A stretch of 64,000 nucleotides of DNA from Cololabis saira (GCF_033807715.1 NC_084599.1:2200501-2264500); one strand, 5' to 3'. Counted from the first letter of the stretch, positions 1-12,348 are shown. The notes: generated by a model not told the origin, from the letters alone. Made by a program: numbers and translations.

Positions 1-691
1 GGCAAATCCCTGGACATGACTACATTTAGAGAACCGTTCTTCATAACTCTTCATCTGCATAACTGGTGAAAAACCACTATTTTAGTTTTCTAGTAGAGCA
101 AAAGGATCTGTCTTTGCTTATAAACGTTGAGGTAAAGTTATTTTGAATTATTTAAAGAGAGTTGAATAAACTACAATAAACCTAAATTGAGGCTGAAAGA
201 AATGTAAATGAGTTTAAGTTTGTGAGCCATTAGGGCCGTAAAACTCTTCAATTGGCACTAAAACCACAATTATCTGACGTGATTAAGCCAGTAAAGCCTT
301 TATTGTTGTCGTACATCCAGTGTACAACGAGATTAGGATTACTCACAAAATGGCAAAATTGTAAACTGAATTATAATTATAAGTAGAAATCAGACTTACT
401 TAAAGTAATAAATCCATTCATTGATACACTAGGGTCTGAATATTTATGACCAAGAGAGAAAGTTTAGTCAAAAATGACTTTATTTAGATTGTAAAATTTC
501 AGGATGTTGTTCAAATAAAATGTTATTAATCTGATTGTCTGCATTTTCAGGTGTTTACAAGTGAAGCCTCAAACGTTGTTTTAAAGGGCTTGATTTGTTG
601 TTTCGATAAGTCAGTGATTGGCTGGGAGCAAATATTGATTTGTTTTTTCTGGAGTTGTACGCTTGGGAGGATGATTTCTTCTAAATGAACA
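1..691. other. AT-rich sequence, no gene seen
   Basis: AT-rich, without a long reading frame, terminal repeat or tandem array that I can recognise. It leads directly into the retroviral relic that starts near 692, so part of it may be flanking proviral sequence decayed beyond recognition. Confidence 0.5.
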
Positions 692-1030
692 GTGACTGTG
701 TTTTATCCGATAGAGTGGAGATTCATCCAAGATTTGCAAGCGGTTCGTAAAGCTGTTCTGGCGCAGTCTCCTTCTGTGGCTAATCTGTACACCGTTGTGA
801 CACAGACACAGTTTTCTGTTGCGCCTGCAAACACATTTTTCAGTGTTCCTATGGATCCTGATAGTCAGTTTTGATTTGCATTTAATTTAAAAGGTGCACC
901 TTGGACTCTCCCTCATCTGTGCCAGGGTTTATAGGGTTTATGTATATAGTATAATGCTGCTTTTAAAAATAGTCTTGATGCTTTAGCGTTAACTCCTGCT
1001 ACTGCACTCCTGCAGTACTACGTGATTTTC
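692..1030 (+). pseudogene. Decayed retroviral pol fragment (reverse transcriptase core)
   Basis: Translated on the plus strand, this stretch reads as a worn reverse transcriptase. It starts with a block containing RFIQDLQAVRKAVL, followed by a block ending FFSVPMDPDSQF. The closest comparison is inside the window: the intact pol on the minus strand at 60552-63968 has the matching blocks RFVQDLRAINEVVL and FFSVPLHKDSQY at about its residues 160-217. A stop follows at 872-874, but the similarity continues past it (FAFNLKGAPWTLPHLCQG), with another stop, to QYYVIF near 1010-1030, which sits where the catalytic YVDD should be. The aspartates of that motif are lost. No LTR, gag or env is visible near it. 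It is a non-functional relic of a related but older retrovirus, in the opposite orientation to the one at the far end. I am confident of the homology and not of its exact limits. Confidence 0.75.
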
Positions 1031-2938
1031 TATACCATTCGTAGAAAATCACCCTGCATATGTAACAGTGTAAATAATTAACATGTTTCTTTTATTGTTA
1101 AATTCCTGTTAAACTGGCACTATAGCCATAATTTTATTTTCGTTTTATTTTGAAAGTCCACAGCGGAAGTTTGCTTCTGTTTTAAATGCAGTGCGTTTTG
1201 ATGTAGCCTGCAGTAGAAAATGATACATGGTGTGGATACGTTGTTGCTCTATCTGTTAAACCCTTATAAATGCCATTTGCAATAAATACGAGGTCTAAGA
1301 CATGTTGGCATTGATGCATAAACTTTTTATCAGACTGTTTTCTTAAAAATTGCAGTTTTATTGCCATATAAAAGTATTTAGAATGAGAAATATCACTGTG
1401 CAATGTTAACTTAACCACTAACCATCAGTAGCTAATGGCGGAAAAATAAGGGAATGTGGCCTGATGGTCTAACGGTGCAAAACTCTCCCCGTTTCGTCCA
1501 CAAGGTGGCAGCATTACTATGGATTTGAACATGTGAATGCAAAATCATGCAACTGAATGCAAAATTGTGGATTCATTCTATCGATCTATTCTTATTTGGA
1601 TATTTTAAAAATGTAATACATTTATTTTATGTACATTTATATTTTAAAATGCCACTACTCGATCACTGTAGCAGACTGAATCAGCTTGTCCTGAACATCT
1701 GTGGTTGTTTGTCCCATGTTTCTTTCAGAATAAACCCGACCTGTAACTCCGTCCATCCTGGCCGTTATTCACCACACACAAAGCCAGTAGCAGCAGAGAC
1801 AAAGACAAGAAGGTTACACATACAAGGAATCAACTTTTTCCTTAAAAGTTTACTTCTTTCATGCATCTGTAAATATGTAACTAATTTCTATAATTACAAG
1901 AAATGAAATTTTAATTACTGTAATTTTAAGATATTACTTAAATATTTGTTGTTGGGTGTTACTTGGGTGTCAAAAAGGAGGTAAATATGAACAATTTCAT
2001 GAACTGCACAACATGGGCATGTCACTATTTCTCACGTAAAACAGAGGTAATAATTTTGAAGCCTTGAAAATACATCCAGATTGTAAAACTGTGGCTACTT
2101 TTTTCTTCTCCGTTTCTTCTCAGTTCCTCATCCTTGACTGTTTTTAAGATGTGTGTTTTGGGTCATTATCCAGTTGGTAGACCCATGACCTGCCTCTAGA
2201 CAGCACATTTGTCTCCAGAACATCTTGATAGTATTGTTATTTTGTTGTATCTGCACAGATTCAAGACACGCTGTACCAGATGCAGCAAAGCAGTTCCAGT
2301 CTTCTATTCTTTGAAGGATTCATTTTTGCTTCTTGTGAACATAGTGCTCATGCTCCAGTTTTCTCTCATCCGTCTAATGACACTCACCCAGAAGCTTTGT
2401 GGCTGGCCAATATGCATTTAGACAAATTTCAATCTTTTTTTATGATTTTTTTAATTCATACAGTGATAGAAGGCATGATCTGACACTCAGTACGGTTTAC
2501 TTGCACATCTCAAATGGAACTTTTGGCAATAATCGAGCTAAGGATTTAATTGGAGTTTCTGAGAAATCTTAGTATACATGAGAAGAGAATCAAACTAATT
2601 GAGTGAGGTGCTTTCGAATCTGCAACGCTAGGTGGCACTACACGCCCTCTTGCATTGCTTTTCTTCCAGTTAGTTAGAACAATTAGTAAACAAACTGATT
2701 TTAAGCGGACATAGAAGGACAACACGCAAAGCAACATGCCAACGATGCAGCAGCTCTGTACATTTCGTACATACTAAGCCTGATCATGTTGCATGTAAGA
2801 TGCATGCTGTCTTGCTCTTCTTTTTCTGCCACTGTGTTGTTGTGATGCAGTGACTGTTGTTATTCCCACTTCCGGAGGGGGAGTGCCAGGCCAGTAAATA
2901 GCTTGGCTAACTGTGGTTTGTGCCACACTGTTGGTAAA
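1031..2938. other. Unassigned intergenic sequence
   Basis: No coding frame with recognisable protein similarity. Short open frames here lack codon bias or motifs. No LTR, terminal inverted repeat or tandem array was found by eye. Confidence 0.45.
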
Positions 2939-2940
2939 TA

Positions 2941-3902
2941 CACACGTGGACAAAATTGTTGGTACCCCTCAGTTAAAGAAGGAAAAACCAACAACTCTCA
3001 CTGAAATCACTTGAAACTTACAAAAGTAACAATAAATAAAAATGTATTAAAAATTAAATAATCAAAAGCCATTACTTTTAAGTTGTTGATTAACATAATT
3101 ATTTAAAAAAACAAACTAATGAAATAAGGCTGGACAAAAATTATGGTACCCATAACTTAATATTTTGTTGCACATCTTTTGAGGCAATCAATGCAATTCA
3201 ACGATTTCTGTATTTGTCAATGAGCGTTCTGCAGCTGTCAACAGGTATTTTGGCCCACTCCTCATGAGCAAACTGCTCCAGTTGTCTCAGGTTTGATGGG
3301 TGCTGAAGACTATCAAGGCATTCTGGAGAGAAATGTGCTGCCTAGTGTCAGAAAGCTTGGTCTCAGTCGCAGGTCATGGATCTTCCAACAGGACAACGAT
3401 CCAAAACACACAGCCAAAAACACCCAAGAATGGCTGAGAGAAAAGCGTTGGACTATTCTAAAGTTCCTTCCATGAGCCCAGATCTGAATCCCATTGGACA
3501 TCTGTGGAAGGAGCTGAAACATGCCATTTGGAGAAGACACCCATCAAACCTGAGACAACTGGAGCAGTTTGCTCATGAGGAATGGGCCAAAATACCTGTT
3601 GAAGCTGCAGAACGCTCATTGACAAATACAGAAATCGTTTAATTGCATTGATTGCCTCAAAAGGTTGTGCAACAAAATATTAATTTATGGGCACCATCAT
3701 TTTTGTCCAGCCCTATTTCATTAGTTTGTTTTTTTTTATAATTATGTTAATCAACAATTCAAAAGTAATGGCTGATTTTGATTATTTAATTTTCAATAAA
3801 TTTTTATTTATTGTTACTTTTGTAAGTTTCAAGTGATTTCAGTGAGAATTGTGGGTTTTTCCTTCTTTAACTGAGGGGTACCAACAATTTTGTCCACGTG
3901 TG
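2941..3902 (+). mobile_element. Tc1/mariner element with very long inverted arms
   Basis: The ends CACACGTGGACAAAATTG and CAATTTTGTCCACGTGTG are inverted copies and are flanked by TA at 2939-2940 and 3903-3904, the TA target duplication of the Tc1/mariner superfamily. The inverted similarity does not stop at the termini. The left 362 bp (2941-3302) are an inverted copy of the right 364 bp (3539-3902), and the right arm includes the 3' end of the transposase coding region. Only about 236 bp of unique sequence lies between the arms, and it holds the DDE core fragment. The element is 962 bp where autonomous relatives are about 1.3-1.6 kb, so it is non-autonomous: the transposase N-terminus was replaced by an inverted copy of the other end. 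Confidence 0.9.
3293..3642 (+). pseudogene. Tc1-like transposase C-terminal fragment
   Basis: This is the C-terminal half of a DDE transposase, the enzyme that cuts and re-inserts a Tc1-type element. The first frame holds the block around the second catalytic aspartate ([12 protein letters not shown]). Near 3473 the reading passes into another frame with the typical end block [15 protein letters not shown] and a C-terminal tail ending near 3642. Two defects are clear. A frameshift separates the two blocks. The residue that should be the third catalytic acid (usually Glu in DLNPIE) is Gly (codon GGA at 3495-3497). The DNA-binding N-terminus is absent. The protein cannot be active. Confidence 0.85.
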
Positions 3903-4082
3903 TAGGTGGTTTACTGTGTGGTGTTTGGCAAGATGGCGCATGTGGGGGCAAGTCGTCAGCCTCACCTCTCTCGTTTGCTCAGCTTATTATTTATAGTTAC
4001 CTTATTGCTATGTGTATTTTGCCAAAATGTCTCCACTTGATTGATTGATTATTTATAATCGGCAGCTTTTTTTTAACATCAA
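3903..4082. other. Short spacer after Tc1 element
   Basis: About 180 bp of ordinary sequence, including a run of GATT repeats near 4041-4052. Nothing else recognised. Confidence 0.4.
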
Positions 4083-4155
4083 GGTTCTTAGTGTACTCTC
4101 AAGCGCGTTTGAGATCTTTTAAAAGCGCTCTATAAATAAAATTGATTATTATTAT
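4083..4155 (+). mobile_element. LINE/SINE 3' tail (L2-like)
   Basis: The stretch ends in AAAAGCGCTCTATAAATAAA followed by ATTGATTATTATTAT. An AAGCGC...CTATATAAATAAA core plus a short tandem tail is the 3' end seen in L2-type elements elsewhere in this window (29148-29219 and 38315-38380). No coding part remains. It is probably a severely 5'-truncated insertion. Confidence 0.5.
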
Positions 4156-5301
4156 GGGCATGCCAAGTAATGGCATGACCATATTGCAATCGTCCAGAAT
4201 GGCCCAAAGGGCAATGTTGCTAGCATTTTGCTAACAAGCTAAAGTCGCACAAGTCCCACTGCGCACCAGCGGGTGAACAGCATGACCCCGCTCTGATGTG
4301 GAAAACAAAAATCTCCCAAAAATAAAACACGCCCGAAAAAACGAGGAAAAACATGAAAATGAAGGCGATATAATGGTATACAGAAAAGGTTTCCCTTTTC
4401 TTCTTATTCCGCACGCTTTTTTCGTCCATTAATGCGGGCCAAACCGCAACGTGCACCCATGCATGGCATACATCATTGGATGCGTCTCCATCGTGCCTCG
4501 ATGGGTATTACTTTTCTCAGTCAAATGTGTTACAGTGGCAACGCTAGATGCCAAAAAGCAAAAAAAAAAGGCTAACATTCGGACGCCCATTGCTCGGCCG
4601 AACTTTATCGTAAAGACATATTTCAAACTTTCAAACACTCGGCCCGATTGTCACTAAAGGACCGTATAACCACATTATGCCAATTATAATAGTTTTTGCG
4701 ATATTTAACTTTCAATTTTGAAAAATATTAAATTTTATTTTGGACGCTTGTTGCTAAGCAACGGTTTATCCTACAGACATCATTACAACATTGACAAACC
4801 CGGGACGTGTTGTACTACAACATATTCTAGTCTCATCCTGCTAGCTATTACGGTTTTTGAGATATTCAACTATGCTCATTTTGATGCTAACGGAACTTTG
4901 GACGCCTGTTGCGCGGCAACGCAATATCATAGAGACTTTGATCCAACGTTAAAAGACTCGGGTTGCTGTGGACTACAACATACTGAGGTCACATTACACT
5001 GTTGTTTACAGCTTTTGAGATATTGAAGCCAAATTGTCCCATTCTATCCTATGGGGCTTTTTACCATGGCAACAAAACCTATGCATTTTTATGGGGGAGA
5101 ATATGAATAAATCATCCGTAAATGTTGCCCGAACCGCAACGTGCATCCAGGCCTTGGTTTGGTTTATTGGCCATTATTAATAACCCCAAATATGGCAAGA
5201 TCCACCTCCGACACAACCAGTACAGCCCCAAACCAAAGCAGCGAGAGGGGACGAATGGGCAGTAGGGCATGCCCATATCAAAATGTCCTAAAATCTTCTG
5301 G
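4144..5301. mobile_element. Non-autonomous repeat of the hairpin-ended family, rearranged
   Basis: This region shares blocks with other copies of one dispersed family. The ATTATGGGCATG...CATGACCATATTGCAAT start resembles 20474-20500. The TTACTTTTCTCAGTCAAA block at 4507 resembles 56420. A GAACCGCAACGTGCA block occurs twice here (about 4440 and 5132). No protein-coding frame is credible. It is probably two overlapping or nested partial copies. Boundaries are approximate. Confidence 0.5.
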
Positions 5302-6165
5302 TTAGGGCCCGAGCACTTACAGTGTGAAGGCCCTATTGTATCTGTAGGAATTTTTTTTTTCCACGTTTTTTTTTTTTTTTTTTTTGTCCTTCTTCCGACG
5401 AATTTAGGGCCTTTTTGCCCCACTAAACGTGCCCCAAAAGTCAACAAATTTTGCACCAAGCCAGGCCTGGCGAAAAATTTGATATTTAATGGTTTGCATT
5501 AATGTGCGTGGCCTAATGGCTCAACAGCGCCCCCTAGAAAACTTTGTGCCTCAAGCCCCACAATACAGTTTGACGTACATGCACGAAAATCGGTACACAC
5601 CTGTATCATGTTGCAACTTAAAGAAAAGTCTCTTAGCGCCATGGCTGAAACCGAACAGGAAGTTGGCCATTTTTAATTAATCGTGTAATTTTGGCGCAAT
5701 TTATGCCATTTCTTCAGACGCTTTCTTCGCCGAACCGTAACCCAGGTGTGTTATACATCAAAATGTGTTCCTACTTTCTGCCATAACCTTCGTGGGTGGT
5801 GTCATTGAACTTGGTTTTGACTCCTTCACCTTAATTGGTGCAAATTAGTCCCGCCCCTTCTTCTGATTGGTCGATATGTGATAGTTCCTTTTTTCTGCAA
5901 TAACTTTTGAATGGTTTGACATAAAGACTCGTGGGTAGTGTCATCGGACATGGTTTTGAGTCCTTGAACATAATTGGTGCAAATTAGCCCCGCCCCTTCA
6001 TCTGATTGGTCGATATCTGATAGTTCCTACTTTCTGCAATAACTCGGTGTCATCCGTTAAATGTCCAGGTCTGAAGAATCTACATGCAAGTCATACAAGC
6101 TTCCACTGCAGCCTGAACGTGCACAAGGATGGAGGGACGTTCATCGCTGCTTGCAGCTTTAATTA
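5302..6165 (+). mobile_element. Hairpin-ended repeat, near full-length copy
   Basis: One end begins TTAGGGCCCGAGCAC and contains an imperfect GCAC/GTGC hairpin. The other ends CATCGCTGCTTGCAGC then TTTAATTA, where GCTGC and GCAGC pair. Internally there is a roughly 130-bp direct repeat (TGATTGGTCGATAT...ATAACTTTTGAATGG) at about 5750-6050. There is no coding capacity. Seven further copies or fragments occur in this window in both orientations (12.1-12.5, 14.7-15.0, 20.5-21.0, 21.6, 36.3-37.0 and 56.3-57.0 kb, plus 4.1-5.3 kb). Hairpins at both ends and no clear terminal inverted repeat or target duplication would suit a Helitron/Helentron-like non-autonomous element. That assignment is inference. 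Confidence 0.65.
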
Positions 6166-7804
6166 TTTTTATTTTGCAACGTCTTGTAATGCACCTTTTT
6201 GTATTACAAACAAAATTTTTTTCTACTTTTAAATAGAAATAACCTCTCTGATTACTGCATTTTACTAATTCTCGGGAGTCTTAAATAGCTTTAGGGCTTT
6301 AATGGCTTGACGATGGTGATGTCAAACATATATAGATTAGTGAGTTGTGGTAGCATTTGCTACATAATCTTCCTCTATCAGACATGAAATCTACTGTGTA
6401 GTGAACATTCATAGAAGAAAAAAATATAAGTTGAAGATTATTTTGTTACAGCAAAATAAAAATAAAAAAAACCATCTACAAGATGATTAGGAAATAGAAT
6501 GTAGCAGCATACGTTATATTATATGAATTATTATCTTCGTGGGTCATATTTTTTGTTCACTTCACTCATTTTAATTAGTCTTGAAAGTTTCCTCAGTCAT
6601 GACATAAAACAGGATTTCCATGAGTAAACACTGTTCGTCTTTCAATATCTGTTATCGCTCAGCACTGTGATTTTGGCTCTGTGGTGATGTCTGGAGGCTT
6701 TCTGAAATTCTCAAGAAGCTAATGGGGAGCAAGCTCATTTCCATCCAGCAACATTAAGAATTTGCTCTGCCAAAAATAGTTTCATTATTTGATAAATGCC
6801 ATCCTGAATGGCATATGCTCATGATGGTGGAAGAATGGCCTGACTTAGCTGCTTGAATGGACAGGTGTAAAAGAGAGATGAGCAAGAGGCTGTAAGAAAG
6901 GTTGTAGTAGGACCCAGATGCAGGAGAGCATGAGGCAGGAGTTCTCAAAAACTGTGATTTATTCACTCAAACAAACAAAAGGCGCTGCTTAGCAGGATCG
7001 AGGAAAGAAAGGCCAATGCATTGTCAGAGCTCAGGGGCCCGTCCTCGGGGCCGGGCAGACCGGCGAGACGGTTCGGGGGGCCGTCCTCGGGGCCGGGCAG
7101 ACCGGTGAGACAGTTCAGGGGCTGTCCTTGGCTTGGGGGGGACATAGAATCCAACCTGATCTCACAAAAATCCGTGAAATGCCCACGACCTCTCACCACT
7201 ATTTTCCATGGCACCAGCACGGAAATGGTGAGATAGTGTAGACCCCACTGTATTGCCTTGGTTCCCACTCTGACATTTAAATTCAGAACAATAGAGTTGG
7301 ACACTGATAATTCCCATCCTCCCTAGCTATGGAATAAATCTATGACGGGAATGCAGTTTACAAACTGTCCTGTAATGAGAGTTCAGACTTTATGCAACCT
7401 TGACATGTAGTGGAACTGAACAAAAACAATACGCTTTGAATACTCTGGTAGTAAAGAGAGGGCCAATCTGGGAGTTGGTGTACCTATAGTTTAACAAGTC
7501 TGTTTCTCTTTTGAGTAAATCAGAGAACTGGCTTCTGATAGTCACCTTTTCTGTAAAGAGGCAATGATGTATGCTGACAGATTTGTGCCCGGAGGACGTT
7601 GAAGAGGCCGAGTAATGTGTTGAAGATTGAAAGTAATTTTCAACTATCTGTGGTGGTTCATGAGCTTAATAGCAGTTTTGCGAGCTCCGTTGCTGGATGT
7701 AATGGTGTAAGATAAGACAAGCTGATGAAAGCCAAAGGGTTGCTGGATTTGTCCTTCGTTTTCTAAATGGAGATTGGTGTCACATGTGTCACATTCATTC
7801 ATTC
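6166..7804. other. Unassigned sequence
   Basis: AT-rich intergenic sequence without a credible gene. The only structure noted is the GC-rich 42-bp duplication at 7039-7122. Confidence 0.4.
7039..7122. repeat. 42-bp GC-rich tandem duplication
   Basis: Two adjacent copies of a unit beginning GTCCTCGGGGCCGGGCAGAC, differing at a few bases, in an otherwise AT-rich area. It is a short minisatellite seed. Confidence 0.8.
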
Positions 7805-8217
7805 TTAAAGGGGACCTATTATGGCTATTTTATACAGACCTTGAATATCTTAAAAACAAGCTTTTGATTGTTTTTTCTTCATAAATCAGAAATTCAGCCT
7901 CTGGGCCATGTCTTTAGTTTTACCGTTTCTAACCTCCTTCTCTGTGAGGGATTCTGAGGGGGCGGGGCTATGATAATGAGGCTCTGTGCTGATTGGCTGA
8001 CTGAATGACGTGTAGCAGGGAAGGGAACAAAGCCTCGCTCTGGCAGAAGAGCAGCGGCTCCGTACACTATTAAAGCGTGTGCGATGCGAGCAAGCGACAA
8101 AATCAATTCCATTGCATTATTTTCTATTGGACTGTCCTAACTGGCCGAGAGTTTAACGGTTTCAGTGTGGACAGAGAGCGTCCGATGTCACGGTGTAAAC
8201 GAATACCTGGGATCTTA

Positions 8218-8306
8218 AAGCCTGAATTACGGTTCTGCGTTAAATCGGCGCGTTCCCTTCGCCGTAGGCTCTGCATTGGTGTAACGCAGAACCATAAATC
8301 AGCCTT
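8218..8306. mobile_element. Short inverted-repeat element (MITE)
   Basis: Inverted ends AAGCCTGAATTACGGTTC and GAACCATAAATCAGCCTT surround about 50 bp containing CGCCGTAGGCTCTGC. The same family (GGCTGATTTATGGTTCCGCG end) appears at 12143, about 14970, 31349 and 41222. It is non-coding. I could not fix the target duplication. Confidence 0.7.
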
Positions 8307-9022
8307 TAGTTCCCTGACTGGGTCACCTCGTCTTCACACTAATTCACAACAGAACAGTTACACCTCAGTTCTTTACTCCGATTCCTCATCATTTCATTTT
8401 TTATGATGCGAGACAAATTAATCATGTTAACTGTAAAAAAATCACAACACTGAATGTTCACAAATGAAAACTTTATTTGTTAAAAAAAAATAAAATAACA
8501 TTTGTACACATTATATACACCATACACTGTTTATATACACCAAGTTGTATATAAATAACATGTATGCACTATTGCTGGCTCAAGGAAGGACCGTGCGTCT
8601 TCTGAAGGTGTCGTTGAAGCTCCAGGTGCTTGGAAGATCTGAAACAAGACAGAAAAAAATGTATTACTAATAGAGCTCCAGTGTTACCTAACGGGTACCA
8701 CCAGAGCTAAGCTAAATACTTAGCCCATGCAAAGATCATACTTGTAGACAAATATAAATAACATAAAAAAATAACGTCACTTACCGCTGATACTGATCCT
8801 TTTATGAGGGTAAGTGTTGATGCAAAACCTCATTTTTACTGTCCCCTCGTTGTTGAAACAGCCACACGATACACCGCTAGGAAAAAATGGCGGAAGCTCC
8901 GGCCGGCAGAGTTAGTTGTGGGCGTGGTGAGGCCGACCTATCGTGAGTCACGACGGGAGCAGAATCTTATTGGCTCGTAGATCCACATGACACTGGGCGG
9001 CTCATCCGGGCGGCTGCTGTAC
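8307..9022. other. Internal non-coding part of piggyBac-like element
   Basis: No open frame of interest. It includes AT-rich sequence with TATATACACCA repeats near 8510-8550 and a CpG-richer block at 8880-9015 (GTTGTGGGCGTGGT) that also occurs, inverted, in the second copy near 24110-24130. Confidence 0.55.
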
Positions 9023-9250
9023 CAACCCAGTCTCACACAAAAACGTACCCTGCCTACGTTGGTCCAAAGTACAAAACGTAGAGGGGCTACAATATTAGCC
9101 CTTGAAATGTATAACTGTTACGTTTTTTTAGCCCTTAAAACGTATAACTGTTACATTTTTCTGCCGATTCGTTTTGCGCCCAAGTCACGTGACTTTTAAG
9201 ATTCTGGCCGTGATACCAACAAACACGGTGGACATTTTTCATTTTTGAGT

Positions 9251-10567
9251 GAAGAAAATCAATATTTTGAGTTAGTTTCTGCATAGAAATGCGTTTTGAT
9301 TACATTTCTAGCAATATTTCACTTTCATAATATTCACTCAGTAAATGTATATAATCTCTTGCTTGCTCGTGGTTGCAAGGTTTTTTCAGATCTCGTCAGA
9401 ATAATGTAAATCTGGAACGTTTTAAAAACGTGAAATGGTTACATTTTTGGTTGCTGTACACGCTGTGAAGAAAATCAATATTTTGAGTTAGTTTCTGCAT
9501 AGAAATGCGTTTTGATTACATTTCTAGCAATACATATTTCACTTTCATAATATTCACTCAGTAAATGTATATAATCTCTTGCTTGCTCGTGGTTGCAAGG
9601 TTTTTTCAGATCTCGTCAGAATAATGTAAATCTGGAACGTTTTAAAAACGTGAAATGGTTACATTTTTGGTTGCTGTACACGCTGTGAAGAAAATCAATA
9701 TTTTGAGTTAGTTTCTGCATAGAAATGCGTTTTGATTACATTTCTAGCAATACATATTTCACTTTCATAATATTCACTCAGTAAATGTATATAATCTCTT
9801 GCTTGCTCGTGGTTGCAAGGTTTTTTCAGATCTCGTCAGAATAATGTAAATCTGGAACGTTTTAAAAACGTGAAATGGTTACATTTTTGGTTGCTGTACA
9901 CGCTGTGAAGAAAATCAATATTTTGAGTTAGTTTCTGCATAGAAATGCGTTTTGATTACATTTCTAGCAATACATATTTCACTTTCATAATATTCACTCA
10001 GTAAATGTATATAATCTCTTGCTTGCTCGTGGTTGCAAGGTTTTTTCAGATCTCGTCAGAATAATGTAAATCTGGAACGTTTTAAAAACGTGAAATGGTT
10101 ACATTTTTGGTTGCTGTACACGCTGTGAAGAAAATCAATATTTTGAGTTAGTTTCTGCATAGAAATGCGTTTTGATTACATTTCTAGCAATACATATTTC
10201 ACTTTCATAATATTCACTCAGTAAATGTATATAATCTCTTGCTTGCTCGTGGTTGCAAGGTTTTTTCAGATCTCGTCAGAATAATGTAAATCTGGAACGT
10301 TTTAAAAACGTGAAATGGTTACATTTTTGGTTGCTGTACACGCTGTGAAGAAAATCAATGTTTTTAGTTAGTTTCTGCATAGAAATGCGTTTTGATTACA
10401 TTTCTAGCAATACATATTTCACTTTCATAATATTCACTCAGTAAATGTATATAATCTCTTGCTTGCTCGTGGTTGCAAGGTTTTTTCAGATCTCGTCAGA
10501 ATAATGTAAATCTGGAACGTTTTAAAAACGTGAAATGGTTACATTTTTGGTTGCTGGACAGTGCTGT
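9251..10567 (+). repeat. 220-bp satellite-like tandem array, six units
   Basis: Units begin with GAAGAAAATCAATATTTTGA at 9251, 9467, 9687, 9907, 10127 and 10347, giving periods of 216, 220, 220, 220, 220 and 221. Each unit contains TTGCTTGCTCGTGG and TCTGGAACGTTTT. The units are nearly identical to one another, pointing to recent expansion. Confidence 0.95.
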
Positions 10568-12142
10568 GAAAAAAAAATCAATATCTTGAGTTAGTTTCTG
10601 CATAGAAATGTGTTTTGATTACATTTCTAGCAATACATATTTCAATTTCATAATATTCACTCAATAAATGTACATAATCTCTTGCTTGCTCTGGTTGCAA
10701 GGTTTTTCAGATCTCGTCAGAATACCCTGGCTACGTTGGTCCAAATGCAAAAACGTAGAGGGGTTACAATATTAGCCCTTGAAATGTATAACTGTTACAT
10801 TTTTCTAGCCCTTGAAATGTATAACTGTTACATTTTTCTGCCTATTCGTTTTGCGTCCAAGTCACGTGACTTTTAAGATTCTGGCCGTGATACCAACAAA
10901 AATGGTGGACATTTTTCATTTTTGAGTGAAAAAAATCTATATTTTGAGTTAACAAACACGGCGGACATTTTTCAGTTTTGAGTGAAAAAAATCTATATTT
11001 TGAGTTAGTTTCTGCATAGAAATGCGATTTGATTACATTTATAGCAATATATAAATGTAGATAATCTCTTGCTTGCTCTGGTTGCAAGGTTTTTTCAGAT
11101 CTCGTCAGAATAATGTAAAACTGGAACTTTTTAATAACGTGAAATCGTTACGTTTTTGGTTGCTGGACAGTGCTGTGAAAAAAAATCAATATCTTGAGTT
11201 AGTTTCTGCATAGAAATGCGTTTTGATTACATTTCTAGCAATACATATTTCAATTTCATAATATTTACTCAATAAATGTACATAATCTCTTGCTTGCTCT
11301 GGTTGCAAGGTTTTTTCAGATTTCGTCAGAATACCCTGGCTACGGTGGTCCAAAGTGCAAAAACGTAGAGGGGTTACAATATTCAACCCAGTCTCACAGG
11401 AAAACGTGGTACAGGCTACGTTGGTCCACATTGCAAAACGTGGCCAATGTTACGATTTGCCCTCCTAAAACGTGAGATGTGAAACCGTTCCGTGGCTCAT
11501 TCATTTTAATAGGTTTCGTTAGGTTTCGTTTCTGTCACGTGACTTTCAAGTTTTCGGCTGTGGGGGAAAAATAAAATTGCTGCCATTTCTTTGATTCTCG
11601 GTCTAAATTGCAATATTTTAAGATAGTTTCGCCATGAAAAGCAGATTTTATCATATTTATAGCAAGAAATATATTTTGGTTATTTTACCCTCATTTAATG
11701 GATCTTATTGACGGAAATGTATGAACCATGTGCTTGTTTTACTTCCTTTGAGTAATAAAACCCCCAATTCTCTTGCATGGCCCCGTTATTAAAATATATG
11801 CCAGGCCCAGTGCTTAATTTCTAAAGTGGGAGGTCCCGGAGCGCATACGATGAGTGGCTCCGGTGCGAGAGAAAAAAAACACACACACACACACACTGTT
11901 GAACTGTCCGTTTTGACATTAACGGCGATTTTCACAATGATATCTGCAACATTTCTTAAGGCAGAAACACCACTGTATCATTGTTAATTACACAACATTA
12001 GTGGGTTAATTTCCTGCACACCAATTTTCATGTTTTTCCCTTCGATTGTGAGAAAAAAAAGAGTTGTTTCACGCTGAGAGCATCATGCCAGCCAATCAGA
12101 ATCCTGGAAAAAACATCAACAAATGACACGTGTAACTTCCAG

Positions 12143-12220
12143 GCTGATTTATGGTTCCGCGTTACACCAACGCAGAGCCTACGGCGGAAGTGATACTAGT
12201 AGCTGATTGGCCGATATGTG

Positions 12221-12294
<74 letters not shown>

Positions 12295-12317
12295 CATCAC
12301 CTTCATCATCATCATCC

Positions 12318-12348
<31 letters not shown>

